Shown here: positions 20,278-29,014 of the stretch, piece after piece | How the letters are laid out: every line of letters begins with the position of its first letter | Numbering within the stretch: the stretch's first letter is position 1 | Assembly (NCBI RefSeq): GCF_037977385.1 | Contig: NZ_CP150277.1 | Location: forward strand, 434,001 to 498,000 | From: Terribacillus sp. FSL K6-0262 | GTDB taxonomy: Bacteria > Bacillota > Bacilli > Bacillales > Amphibacillaceae | Direction of reading: 5' to 3' | DNA length: 64,000 nt | Translations under genes and position numbers: made by a program | The notes under the pieces: model-generated | What the model was told of the DNA's origin: nothing | Database searches by the model: none | What the model saw: the letters and a program-made list of their open reading frames with translations, nothing else

Positions 20278-21288
20278 TTGAAAAAAGTCAAGCTTGGTGC
20301 AAGTGACTTGGAAGTAACGCAAATTGCTTTGGGGACATGGGCCATGGGCGGTTATTTGTGGCAGCGTGAACCAGATGAAGACAGTGCGAAACGGACTGTC
20401 CATGCAGCCATTGACCAAGGCATCAACCTGATTGACACCGCACCAGATTACGGACTGGGAAAATCGGAAGAATTCATCGGCAGGGCTTTGCAGGAATCCG
20501 GCATTCCGCGTGATGAGCTCATTTTGGCTGGAAAACCTGGCGTCAATTGGACCGATGATACAAAACTGTTCCGGGATATGCGACCTGAAAATGTAGAAAA
20601 GGAACTTGATTTGACATTGAAACGCCTGGGTACGGATTATCTCGATCTTTATCAGGTACACTGGCCTGATCACGAAATCCCGATGGAAGAGATTGCCGGC
20701 GTCATGAACGACTTATTCCGCAAAGGAAAAATCCGCGCCATCGGAGTCAGTAATTTCACACCGCAGGAGATGGAAGCTTTTCAAAAGGAAGCACCGCTTC
20801 ATGTCACCCAGAATCAGTTCAACATGCTGCAGCGCGGACTATGGGGATGGTTCGATTATGCGCAGCGACATCAAATCGGCGGATTGGCTTGGGGACCGAT
20901 GGCACATGGTTTGCTGGCAGATGGCTTGACCAAATCGACGACATTCCCTGAAAGAGATTTCCGCTCTTCCCATCCTTTATTCGAAAGCGGAAGGTTCGAG
21001 GCTATCCTGGATGCAGTCGAGCAATTGAAGAACTTTGCTGCCAATCGCGAGAAGACGATGGCACAGCTCGCAATACGCTGGGTACTGGAACAGGACGGCG
21101 TCGATGCTGCCATCTGGGGTGCTTACTCACCGGAACAGCTCGATGAAGTGACGGGAGTGACAGACTGGACGCTAAGCAAAGAGAATCTGCTTGCCATCGA
21201 CCAAATCCTGAAGCTGCACATCGATGACTGGAGCAGCAGCTATCTGGATGCATACGCCCCTGCGGAAAGATCACAAGTGCATGCATAA
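20278..21288 (+). CDS. aldo/keto reductase
   Basis: 336 aa TIM-barrel NADPH-dependent oxidoreductase. TTG start preceded by AGAAAGGATG. The motifs DTAPDYGLGKSEEFIG (catalytic Asp and Tyr), the Lys in LILAGKPG and the His in YLDLYQVHWPD are present, and IRAIGVSNFTP is the family signature. It reduces aldehydes or ketones; the physiological substrate is unknown. Monocistronic with a terminator immediately after. Confidence 0.9.
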   Translation: MKKVKLGASDLEVTQIALGTWAMGGYLWQREPDEDSAKRTVHAAIDQGINLIDTAPDYGLGKSEEFIGRALQESGIPRDELILAGKPGVNWTDDTKLFRDMRPENVEKELDLTLKRLGTDYLDLYQVHWPDHEIPMEEIAGVMNDLFRKGKIRAIGVSNFTPQEMEAFQKEAPLHVTQNQFNMLQRGLWGWFDYAQRHQIGGLAWGPMAHGLLADGLTKSTTFPERDFRSSHPLFESGRFEAILDAVEQLKNFAANREKTMAQLAIRWVLEQDGVDAAIWGAYSPEQLDEVTGVTDWTLSKENLLAIDQILKLHIDDWSSSYLDAYAPAERSQVHA

Positions 21289-21293
21289 AAATG

Positions 21294-21326
21294 AAGCACC
21301 CGCCAAGATGCGGCTGGTGCTTTTTT
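21294..21326 (+). terminator. terminator after aldo/keto reductase
   Basis: AAGCACC / GGTGCTT stem extended by GCC/GGC with a T-run of six, six bases after the stop. Confidence 0.75.
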
Positions 21327-21412
21327 ATTCCATCATTGTGTCTTGTTTGCCGGGTTATGCCCCGCATCCATGCTGGATTTTTATCCGAATGGACATTCAC
21401 ATGATCAGCTAT

Positions 21413-22720
21413 CTATCTGAATGAAATCGCCCCTGTCACCATAGCCACAAGAATAATGAATATCGAGGTCAACACAGCCCATTTGACTGCATAGCGCTGA
21501 AATGCCCCAAGGTCGACCTTCAGCATACTCACAAGAAGTATAGTGGAAGCTACAAGCGGACTCATGAGGTGCACCGGCTGCCCCAGGATAGATGCCCTGG
21601 CGATTTCGATTGGATCAACCCCATAAGCCGATGCAGCTTCGGCGAAAATCGGTACCATCCCGAAGTAATAGGCATCATTGGAAAGGACAAAAGTCAATGG
21701 AAGACTGGTGATGGCGACAACCAACGGGAAAAGCTCTCCCATGGAAGGCGGAATGAATGCAACAATCGAGCCGGCTATGGCATTAACCATTTCCGTTCCA
21801 GACAATATACCGGCAAAAACACCTGCTGCGAACACAAGCAAGACAACCGTGATCGCATTGCTTGCATGCTCGGCGATGCGTTCCTTCTGCACCTGCAGGT
21901 TCGGGTAATTGATGGTCAGCGCCAAAACAAATCCGATAAGGAATAAAACTGCCGGATGCATGATTCCCATAACAAGCAGCACCAGTATGGCTATGACAAG
22001 AAACAGATTAATCCAGCGCAGCTTTGGCCGTTTAAGTAAATCCCCTTCCAAGGCCGCTGCCATATACGGTTCCGGATCATAGGAATTCGACTCTACCTTC
22101 GATACTCCGATGCGTTTGCGTTCCCTGAGACCCAGCATGAAGGCTGTAAAGATGACAAAAATGATACCCCCGATCATCGTCGGAAGAAGCGGGATGAAGA
22201 ATTCGGACGGATCCAACCCCAATACGGCAATCGCCCTGGTTGCCGGGCCTCCCCAAGGTGTCATACCACTGATGATACTCAATGCCAGCATCGCAACTGT
22301 CGCCATTATCAATGGATTCATACCAATCCGTTTGTAAAGGGGCAGCATTGCAGATACCGTGATCATATAAGTGGTCGTTCCATCTCCATCCAATGCAATC
22401 AGCATTGCCAGAACAGCCGAACCAATCGCAATTTTGACCGGATCCCCCTTTACCAGCGCAAGGATTTTCTTTATCAATGGATCAAATAGCCCGGCATCAA
22501 TCAGGATGCCGAAAAACAGGATTGCAAACAGCAGCAAAGCCGCCGAACTGGCTACCGTTTGCAGTCCGTCCAAAATCATATCACCGACACTTCCTCCAAA
22601 ACCGCCTATCAAAGCGAAGAATATCGGTGTGATCGTCAAGGCAACAATGGGAGAAAGCTTTTTAGACATAATCAATACAGTGAATACAATCATCATGGAA
22701 AACCCAAGTATAGTCAGCAT
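21413..22720 (-). CDS. CitMHS-family citrate/tricarboxylate-Mg transporter
   Basis: 435 aa from the ATG at 22720 (GAGAGGGG upstream). About 12 membrane helices; the segments IALDGDGTTTYMITVSAMLP and ISGMTPWGGPATRAIAVLG are typical of the CitM/CitH family, which imports divalent-metal complexes of citrate with protons. The neighbouring LysR regulator and PrpF-type isomerase suggest the substrate is an unsaturated or methylated tricarboxylate such as aconitate rather than citrate itself (inference). Confidence 0.85.
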   Translation of the reverse strand: MLTILGFSMMIVFTVLIMSKKLSPIVALTITPIFFALIGGFGGSVGDMILDGLQTVASSAALLLFAILFFGILIDAGLFDPLIKKILALVKGDPVKIAIGSAVLAMLIALDGDGTTTYMITVSAMLPLYKRIGMNPLIMATVAMLALSIISGMTPWGGPATRAIAVLGLDPSEFFIPLLPTMIGGIIFVIFTAFMLGLRERKRIGVSKVESNSYDPEPYMAAALEGDLLKRPKLRWINLFLVIAILVLLVMGIMHPAVLFLIGFVLALTINYPNLQVQKERIAEHASNAITVVLLVFAAGVFAGILSGTEMVNAIAGSIVAFIPPSMGELFPLVVAITSLPLTFVLSNDAYYFGMVPIFAEAASAYGVDPIEIARASILGQPVHLMSPLVASTILLVSMLKVDLGAFQRYAVKWAVLTSIFIILVAMVTGAISFR

Positions 22721-22843
22721 GCTCATTCCCCTCTCTCTTGAATACGCTTTCATTAGTTTGCTTGAAGAAGCATTTGACTTAGCATATTACATAGCAGGAG
22801 ATAAGTTAAATATAACTATTTTTTCGATACTCATAAATAAATT

Positions 22844-23713
22844 TTATATTGTGACATGCTGTTCCGTTTTAAGGAACCCTATAAATGCTTTGACGACTTG
22901 GAGATCCAGCGACTTTGGATCATACATCAGCCATGTATCACGAAGCAATGGCTCCTTCTTATCATTCATCAATCCAATACGATGCAGCTGGTCGGATTCA
23001 CGAAGACATATCTCCGGAACAATGGAATATCCCAGCCCATGTTTGACCATTTCCTTACAGGTTTCCTGACGATCCACTTCCATTGCTGTAAGCGGTGCAT
23101 GCTGCAAATGCTCATGGATCCATCCATCGATGATCGTTTTGAGCGATGTGTCTGTATTGTATTTAATGAAAGGCAGCAAAGGCAGCTGACCGATACTGAT
23201 TTTTTGTTTGGAGATAATATATAGTTGTTCTCTTGTCAGAATTTCTTTGACCCCTTGCCAGCGATGATTTCCTCGCAGGATGCCCAAATGCACATCTCCC
23301 CCATCCAATAATTTCATCACCCTTGTACTCCAGCCAGTTTGTACATTGTACTGGACATTCGGATGGATGGAAGAGAATTTTGCCAGCAATCCAGGCAGCT
23401 TATATTGGGCGAAGTTACTGGAAACCGCTAAACGAAGCGTACCTTGCACTTCTTTACCCAGGTTAGCTATTGCATCCTTTGTTTCTTGCAGCTTTCGCAG
23501 CATCTCAACCGCATAATCCGCAAGGTATTCCCCTTCAGCCGTCAATGTGATTCCCCTGTTCCGTTTGGTGAACAGCTTAACATGAAAGCTCTCTTCAATC
23601 TTTTGGATTCTGTACGTCAAAGAGGGCTGAGACGTGAACAACCTCTCTGCAGCTTTTGTGACACTCTTTTCTTCCCCTAATAACTTCAATAAAAGCCAAT
23701 CTTTCTCATCCAT
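22844..23713 (-). CDS. LysR-type transcriptional regulator
   Basis: 289 aa from the ATG at 23713 (AGGAGGGTGCG upstream). N-terminal winged helix SVTKAAERLFTSQPSLTYRI followed by the linker helix and a C-terminal type 2 periplasmic-like effector domain. It lies between the transporter (same strand) and the divergent prpF-like gene, so it is likely to regulate both from the 23714-23850 region. Effector probably the transported tricarboxylate. Confidence 0.9.
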   Translation of the reverse strand: MDEKDWLLLKLLGEEKSVTKAAERLFTSQPSLTYRIQKIEESFHVKLFTKRNRGITLTAEGEYLADYAVEMLRKLQETKDAIANLGKEVQGTLRLAVSSNFAQYKLPGLLAKFSSIHPNVQYNVQTGWSTRVMKLLDGGDVHLGILRGNHRWQGVKEILTREQLYIISKQKISIGQLPLLPFIKYNTDTSLKTIIDGWIHEHLQHAPLTAMEVDRQETCKEMVKHGLGYSIVPEICLRESDQLHRIGLMNDKKEPLLRDTWLMYDPKSLDLQVVKAFIGFLKTEQHVTI

Positions 23714-23850
23714 TACGCACCCTCCTAGGTACTTACTCACAGTTATAAAAAAAATCTTAACTAAAGGAAAAATAATTGTATTTTATTTTATTAATACCCG
23801 GGACTATGCTGACAGTATAAACTAATTCCTTCAAAAAAGGACGTGAGCAG

Positions 23851-24981
23851 ATGGAAAAGGTTCCTGTTGTCTACATGCGCGGAGGTACAAGCAAAGGTGT
23901 TTTTCTTCATGAAAGAGACATGCCTGCCGAAAAAGAGAATTGGACGCCGTTCCTTCTCGATTTGATGGGAAGTCCGGATAAACGGCAAATTGATGGATTG
24001 GGAGGAGCCAATTCACTGACAAGCAAAGCTGCCATCATACGGAAAGCAGAACCGGAAGAAGACTTTGATGTCCACTATACCTTTGCTCAAGTAAGCATTA
24101 CAGCTGAAACAGTCGATATGAACGGGAACTGCGGCAATATTTCGTCTGCGGTGGGCCCTTTTGCAATTCAGGAAGGGCTCGTCCCTGTCACAGAGCCCAT
24201 CACAACGGTGAGGATCTGGAACACGAATACCAAAAAGCTGATCATTGCCGAAGTAGCAGTAAAGGATGGCAACGTACAAACGTCGGGTACGACCTCCATC
24301 CCCGGAGTGCCGGGTCATGGTTCCGGGATAACCTTGACATTTTGTGATGCAGAAGGATCCGTCACAGGTGAATTACTCCCTACCGGGAATATTACCGATT
24401 CACTGGAAACAAGCTTCGGCAGCATCGACTGTTCCATCGTTGATGCTGCAAATCCCCTGGTTTTTATTGAAGCTGCTTCTCTGGATATAGAAGGAACCAT
24501 CCTGCCTGATGCTTTTACGGAAGCAAAACTTCAGCAGTGCGAGGAAATACGCGCTGCCGCTGCTGAACTGTGCGGTTTTGCAAGCAGGGATCAAGCTACC
24601 AAGCTCTCCCCTGCAGTTCCGAAACTAGCATTGATAGGAAAACCAAAAGCATTTATAGATATGAACGACAACACCCATTCCGCTCAGGATATGGATATCC
24701 ATGTGCGTATGCTATCCATGCAAAAGCCTCATGAAGCACTCGCCATAACCGGTGCCATTTGCACGACTGCTGCATGTGCCATTACGGGTACGCTGCCACA
24801 AAAGCTGGCAAGAAACACAGCCGGCAGTTTGAGAATTGCCCATCCATCAGGTGTGACCGAGACAGCATACTCCAGCTTATCAGAAATAAAAGTAATCCGC
24901 ACCGCCAGAAGGATCATGGACGGCATTGCTTATGTAAAGCATGACTACAACATGCGAGAAGCTATCCCTTTGAAGGAGTAA
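23851..24981 (+). CDS. PrpF-family aconitate/methylaconitate isomerase
   Basis: 376 aa. The N-terminus VPVVYMRGGTSKGVFLHERD and the MNGNCGNISSAVGPFA segment are signatures of the PrpF family (diaminopimelate-epimerase fold), members of which isomerise 2-methylaconitate or tautomerise 4-oxalomesaconate. ATG at 23851 lies after GGACGTGAG. Divergent from the LysR gene and next to a CitMHS transporter, so its substrate is presumably what the transporter brings in. Confidence 0.85.
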   Translation: MEKVPVVYMRGGTSKGVFLHERDMPAEKENWTPFLLDLMGSPDKRQIDGLGGANSLTSKAAIIRKAEPEEDFDVHYTFAQVSITAETVDMNGNCGNISSAVGPFAIQEGLVPVTEPITTVRIWNTNTKKLIIAEVAVKDGNVQTSGTTSIPGVPGHGSGITLTFCDAEGSVTGELLPTGNITDSLETSFGSIDCSIVDAANPLVFIEAASLDIEGTILPDAFTEAKLQQCEEIRAAAAELCGFASRDQATKLSPAVPKLALIGKPKAFIDMNDNTHSAQDMDIHVRMLSMQKPHEALAITGAICTTAACAITGTLPQKLARNTAGSLRIAHPSGVTETAYSSLSEIKVIRTARRIMDGIAYVKHDYNMREAIPLKE

Positions 24982-25010
24982 GAAAAGCTGTCTGTTATGA
25001 CAGCTTTTCT
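24981..25010. terminator. bidirectional terminator
   Basis: Perfect 12-base stem AGAAAAGCTGTC / GACAGCTTTTCT with a six-base loop, between the converging prpF-like and NUDIX genes. Confidence 0.8.
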
Positions 25011-25483
25011 TTTGAGTTGAGCTTATCCACAGCCAATGTAATATTCTCCCTTAAATAGGAAGGTGCATCTTTATGTACCAGTATATCCTCTGTCGTCATC
25101 CACATTACTTCCTCCACTTCCTCCCTGCTCTTGGCATAAGGTACACCGGATTTATGCCGGCATAAAAATACTATATCGATCACATGCGTCCCTTTGCCGG
25201 TAACAAAGGAAGTGCTGTTCACAGTCATCCCTTCCACATCAATCCCTATCTCTTCGAAGATCTCACGCTTCAGTGTCTTTTCCAGGATATCAGCAGATGC
25301 ACCTTCCAATTCACATTTACCGCCAACCATGGATAAACATCCCGCCGCATGCTCCTCTTTTTCACCTCTTTTGATCAGCAGCCACTTACCATCGCGGGGG
25401 ATGGCTCCTTCCACATTGATGACAAACACTGGACTTCTTCCTCCTTTTTGATCCTGGACCTCACTTAAAACCACTGGATTCAT
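24995..25483 (-). CDS. NUDIX hydrolase
   Basis: 162 aa. The Nudix helix is recognisable as GGKCELEGASADILEKTLKR followed by EIFEEIGID, with the catalytic REIFEE core intact; the loop between the leading Gly-Gly and the Arg-Glu core is about four residues longer than usual. It should hydrolyse a nucleoside-diphosphate-linked compound. The 3' end overlaps the shared terminator. Confidence 0.8.
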   Translation of the reverse strand: MNPVVLSEVQDQKGGRSPVFVINVEGAIPRDGKWLLIKRGEKEEHAAGCLSMVGGKCELEGASADILEKTLKREIFEEIGIDVEGMTVNSTSFVTGKGTHVIDIVFLCRHKSGVPYAKSREEVEEVMWMTTEDILVHKDAPSYLRENITLAVDKLNSKEKLS

Positions 25484-25573
25484 GATACACTCATAATATT
25501 ACCGAAAATTCCCATCACGTGAATTATACAGGAGGGATTTTCTTGTGAGGAAGTGGCAAATCAAAGGTTTTCA

Positions 25574-26146
25574 TTAATCGGCAACCGGCAAATCAAGTTT
25601 AAAGAAATCCGCGTAATCATTTAAGTGATAATCAGCTATACTGCTTTTACCCTGATACATGCATGCTGCGATACCAAGATCCTTGGCAGGCTGCAAATCC
25701 AATTCCCTGTCCCCGATGACTAAATCGATACCATGTTTTTCATGCAGGTACTTATAAGCTGCACAATCAGGTTTACGAGGGAAGCCATCATCGATTGTTA
25801 CCATGTCAGCAAAGTACTTCTCCCAGCCATAATATTGCAAGATAGCCAAGACTCCTTCCCTATGTTTATGGGTCATGATGACATTCTTATTGGCATACTG
25901 AAGTATTTCTTCGACATGATCAAACGGCTTTAAATCTCGCGGCACTAAATTCTTTATGAGCGTTTTTATTTCTGCCTCTTTCTCTTGCGGGACGTCATAG
26001 TGTTCTATTGCATGAGAATAAGATATTTTTAAATTATAATAGATATCCTCCTTATCGATTGCTTCTCCTATCACGGAAGATAGTGCATTGGTATAAGCTG
26101 GATATGTATCAAATAATGTTCCATCAAAGTCCCATAGTATATTCAA
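25574..26146 (-). CDS. HAD-superfamily hydrolase (phosphoglycolate-phosphatase-like)
   Basis: 190 aa from a TTG at 26146 with AAAGGG eight bases before; an upstream ATG at 26176 is possible but has no ribosome binding site. Motif I is ILWDFDGTLFDTYP (DxDGT), motif II the Thr of NVIMTHK, motif III the Lys region PRKPDCAAY, motif IV VIGDRELDLQPA. The cap is the small helical C1 type. Acts on a small phosphorylated metabolite, not identifiable further. Confidence 0.8.
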   Translation of the reverse strand: MNILWDFDGTLFDTYPAYTNALSSVIGEAIDKEDIYYNLKISYSHAIEHYDVPQEKEAEIKTLIKNLVPRDLKPFDHVEEILQYANKNVIMTHKHREGVLAILQYYGWEKYFADMVTIDDGFPRKPDCAAYKYLHEKHGIDLVIGDRELDLQPAKDLGIAACMYQGKSSIADYHLNDYADFFKLDLPVAD

Positions 26147-26341
26147 GAGAACCACCCTTTCTGCAGATCCATTCATTACCAAATCACTATTAGTCTATCA
26201 TAGTGTTTTTATTTTGGATTACATATTTCAGCCTGCACGTATTTCAAAGAAGGATCCATCAATCAGTTTCTCATACTTTAGAAGAGTCCTTATCAGCAAC
26301 CATTGCTAAGTCGTTAAATCGAAAACGAAGGAGAGGTTTAT

Positions 26342-27199
26342 TTGGTACAAATAAAAAAAATCGGGCATTTTTGCGCAAATGACGATAAAGGTTTCATAAT
26401 AAATGAAGCAAAAAATGAAAAAGTCGATCCAGTATATTTTGATTTGATAAAGAAAGTGGTTCAAGTTTATAAGGACCAGTTGGGCTCGAGCCTTCATAGT
26501 GTATATATCAGGGGATCCATTCCGCGCGGATTGGGAATATGCGGTGTTTCTGATTTAGATACAATCTGCATCACGAATATTGAAATAAATGAGCTGGAGT
26601 TAAAGTGGGTCAGCAAAGCTGAAGAACAGCTAAACAAAGCCTTCAGCTGTGTAAACGGAGTGGAATTGAGCTTCTGTCACATCGAGGAATTTAATGATAC
26701 GAGGATTTTTTCCATCATTCCATTTATGATCAAAACACATAGTATATGTGTATATGGAAATGATGCAGGACGTCACCTGCCTTCTTATAAAGCTGATAAG
26801 ACGCTCGCCAATGATCATATTTTTCATTTACAGCATTGCATGGAAACAGCAAAAAAAGACCTGCAAGGAAATGAAGATGTAGAAGATATCTTGGATTGTT
26901 GTGTTTGGATCATGAAGATCATCATCAGAGCCGGGCTTGCCCTGATATTGGAAAAAGAAAGACGATATACACGGGATTTGTATCCTGCATATGAAGCGTT
27001 TGCCAAGCATTTTCCTGACCAAGAACAAAACATGAGACAAGCACTCCATTATGCAATCAATCCTGTTGCGGATACGGATCAATTATGTTCATACCTAGAA
27101 AAAATGGGGCCATGGATGATAAAAGAATCCGAAATATGGTTATCCCTTCACAATCCACAAAGGAGAAGAAATATGCCACTGGACAATCAATACATATAA
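26342..27199 (+). CDS. nucleotidyltransferase-domain protein
   Basis: 285 aa, TTG start with GGAGAGG upstream. VYIRGSIPRGLGICGVSDLD shows the GSxxRG...SDLD signature of polymerase-beta-like nucleotidyltransferases; the rest is helical and may bind substrate. Distinct from the nucleotidyltransferase at 2280-3053. It may modify an antibiotic or metabolite; substrate unknown. Confidence 0.7.
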   Translation: MVQIKKIGHFCANDDKGFIINEAKNEKVDPVYFDLIKKVVQVYKDQLGSSLHSVYIRGSIPRGLGICGVSDLDTICITNIEINELELKWVSKAEEQLNKAFSCVNGVELSFCHIEEFNDTRIFSIIPFMIKTHSICVYGNDAGRHLPSYKADKTLANDHIFHLQHCMETAKKDLQGNEDVEDILDCCVWIMKIIIRAGLALILEKERRYTRDLYPAYEAFAKHFPDQEQNMRQALHYAINPVADTDQLCSYLEKMGPWMIKESEIWLSLHNPQRRRNMPLDNQYI

Positions 27200-27228
27200 T
27201 TGCCTTCTTTCTAGAAAGTGTACACAAA

Positions 27229-27259
27229 AAGCCCACCTGATCCTGCAGCAGGTGGGCTT
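27229..27259 (-). terminator. namA terminator
   Basis: Stem AAGCCCACCTG / CAGGTGGGCTT with an A-run on the plus strand that gives the U-tract for the minus-strand namA gene. Confidence 0.8.
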
Positions 27260-27277
27260 GTATCATTATTGAATTAA

Positions 27278-28300
27278 TTAAAATCCTGCTTCATACTGCT
27301 TCGGTACATTCGTCTCTTTCCTGAGCTGCTTGGCAGCTTCCAATGTCCAGTAAGGATTTCTGAGCATACCTCTGCCGACTTGTACAAGATCTGCTTCTTC
27401 ATTTCCGATGACTGCGTTGGCCAGGATTGGATCATCCAGTCTTCCGACAGCAATAACCGGAACTTGCAGTGCCTCTTTGATTTGACGTGCTAGCGGCACT
27501 TGGTAAGCTGCATGTGTTCCAGGTCTTCCTTGCGCCGCAATCTGACCTTCGCCGCCGGAAGAGATGTCAAACATGTCTGCTCCCGCTTCTTGGTATGCTT
27601 TCGCAAACTCGATGCTTTCTTTGATGCCATAGCCTCCTTCTACATATTCCTGTGCTGAAATACGTACAATCAGCGGCATATCGCCTGGCATTTCCGCTTT
27701 AGCTGCTTGGATGACTTCCCGTCCGAATTTCGTCAGATCCTGACCATACTCATCATCCCGTTTATTGGTAAGCGGGGAATGGAATTGATGGATGAGATAA
27801 CCGTGGGCACCGTGAATTTCGATGGCATCGAAGCCGGCCTGCACGGCACGTCTTACTGCCAGACGGAATTTCTCGACCATTCCTTTTACTTCTTCGGTAG
27901 TAAGTGCTCTTGGTGTTTTGGAATTTTCATCAAATGGAATCGCAGATGGCGCGACCGGTTCAGGTGCATCTTCTGCTTTACGCCCAGCATGCGCGATTTG
28001 GATGCCGATCTTCGCTCCATGGCTGTGCACTGCATCCACAATCCTTGCAAGAGCTGGCACCTGTTCATCTGACCATAATCCCAAATCATAGTCCGTGATT
28101 CGTCCATCAGGCTCTACATCAGTCATCTCCACAATGATGAAGCCTGTTCCGCCCACTGCCCGGCTGACATAATGCTGATAATGCCATTCATTGGCAATTC
28201 CATCTTTCTTATCGACGGAATACTGACACATTGGCGGCATGACGACTCTGTTTTTCAGTTCCAGATTCTTTATTTTGTATGTACTGAATAAATGTTTCAT
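27278..28300 (-). CDS. namA: NADPH dehydrogenase, old yellow enzyme family (YqjM type)
   Basis: 340 aa, the length of Bacillus YqjM/NamA. FMN-dependent TIM-barrel oxidoreductase; start KNRVVMPPMCQYS holds the Cys that tunes flavin in YqjM; IEIHGAHGYLIHQFHSPLTN is the family signature, and VIAVGRLDDP plus LVQVGRGMLRNP form the FMN phosphate site. Reduces activated C=C bonds of enones and some nitro compounds. The adjacent MarR regulator could control it. Confidence 0.9.
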   Translation of the reverse strand: MKHLFSTYKIKNLELKNRVVMPPMCQYSVDKKDGIANEWHYQHYVSRAVGGTGFIIVEMTDVEPDGRITDYDLGLWSDEQVPALARIVDAVHSHGAKIGIQIAHAGRKAEDAPEPVAPSAIPFDENSKTPRALTTEEVKGMVEKFRLAVRRAVQAGFDAIEIHGAHGYLIHQFHSPLTNKRDDEYGQDLTKFGREVIQAAKAEMPGDMPLIVRISAQEYVEGGYGIKESIEFAKAYQEAGADMFDISSGGEGQIAAQGRPGTHAAYQVPLARQIKEALQVPVIAVGRLDDPILANAVIGNEEADLVQVGRGMLRNPYWTLEAAKQLRKETNVPKQYEAGF

Positions 28301-28392
28301 TTTGAAGACTCCTTAGGATTCATTTATATGCATCACGCATGCATTTAATTTATCGTGTTTGGTGCTGTACTGTCAAATGATGCGCACAAACA

Positions 28393-28416
28393 AAAAGTAC
28401 CTTATCAGGTACTTTT
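28393..28416 (-). terminator. terminator after MarR gene
   Basis: AAAAGTACCT / AGGTACTTTT perfect stem with four-base loop, 14 bases past the stop of the MarR-family gene. Confidence 0.65.
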
Positions 28417-28429
28417 AAAATACGTCATA

Positions 28430-28852
28430 TTATAGTTTCTGCAATAATTGCTTCCATATACCTTCCGCATCAAATTGAGCCAGATTGTCCCTTATTACTT
28501 CATAGAATACACTAAGGCCTCGCTGCAGTTTCTTCTCCCCTGATTCTGTCATTTGTGTATAAGTCCCTCTGCGATCATCCGTACAGACATGTTTCTGCAA
28601 AGCTCCGCAGCTGGCTGCTTCCATCTTCCCCACCAAGCGGGAAAGGGCACTTTGGCTCAGCCCGATCAATTCCTGAAGCTGCTGCAGACGGAGTTTTTTC
28701 TGCGGAGCCTTAGAGAGATGGTACAGCACGTAAAACTCTTTTATCGATAGACTGCACTCTTTTTGCAGAACATTTTCCAATTCCTTCTTCAGCTTCATTT
28801 GTAAATTATCAAGTGCCAGCCACTCATTCATGAAATCTTGGCTTGTATTCAT
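28430..28852 (-). CDS. MarR-family transcriptional regulator
   Basis: 140 aa from the ATG at 28852 (AGGTGGAAATCC upstream). Winged helix RLQQLQELIGLSQSALSRLV with the following wing CTDDRRGTYTQMTESG containing the DxR-G motif. Three Cys residues (in CSLS, CGAL, CTDD) could allow redox sensing, which would suit control of the neighbouring namA, but this is a guess. Terminator-bounded. Confidence 0.85.
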   Translation of the reverse strand: MNTSQDFMNEWLALDNLQMKLKKELENVLQKECSLSIKEFYVLYHLSKAPQKKLRLQQLQELIGLSQSALSRLVGKMEAASCGALQKHVCTDDRRGTYTQMTESGEKKLQRGLSVFYEVIRDNLAQFDAEGIWKQLLQKL

Positions 28853-28964
28853 TGGATTTCCACCTATTCTACTATCAAATGCTATACGTTTTACTATACT
28901 GTACTTGATACTGGACCTCAATCCGTAATTGAAACAGCAACCAATTAAATAATCGGGTACTTCC

Positions 28965-28997
28965 AAAAAAAACAGACCATGTACCTCACATGGTCTG
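28965..28997 (-). terminator. terminator after MMPL transporter
   Basis: CAGACCATGT / ACATGGTCTG stem with five-base loop and an eight-base A-run that forms the U-tract on the minus strand. Confidence 0.8.
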
Positions 28998-29014
28998 CTG
29001 GATATTCTTTATGG

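Noticed and set aside
19885..20673. Minus-strand 262-codon open frame
   Set aside because: It runs antisense to the real 55 aa gene and the aldo/keto reductase and has no ribosome binding site or family features.
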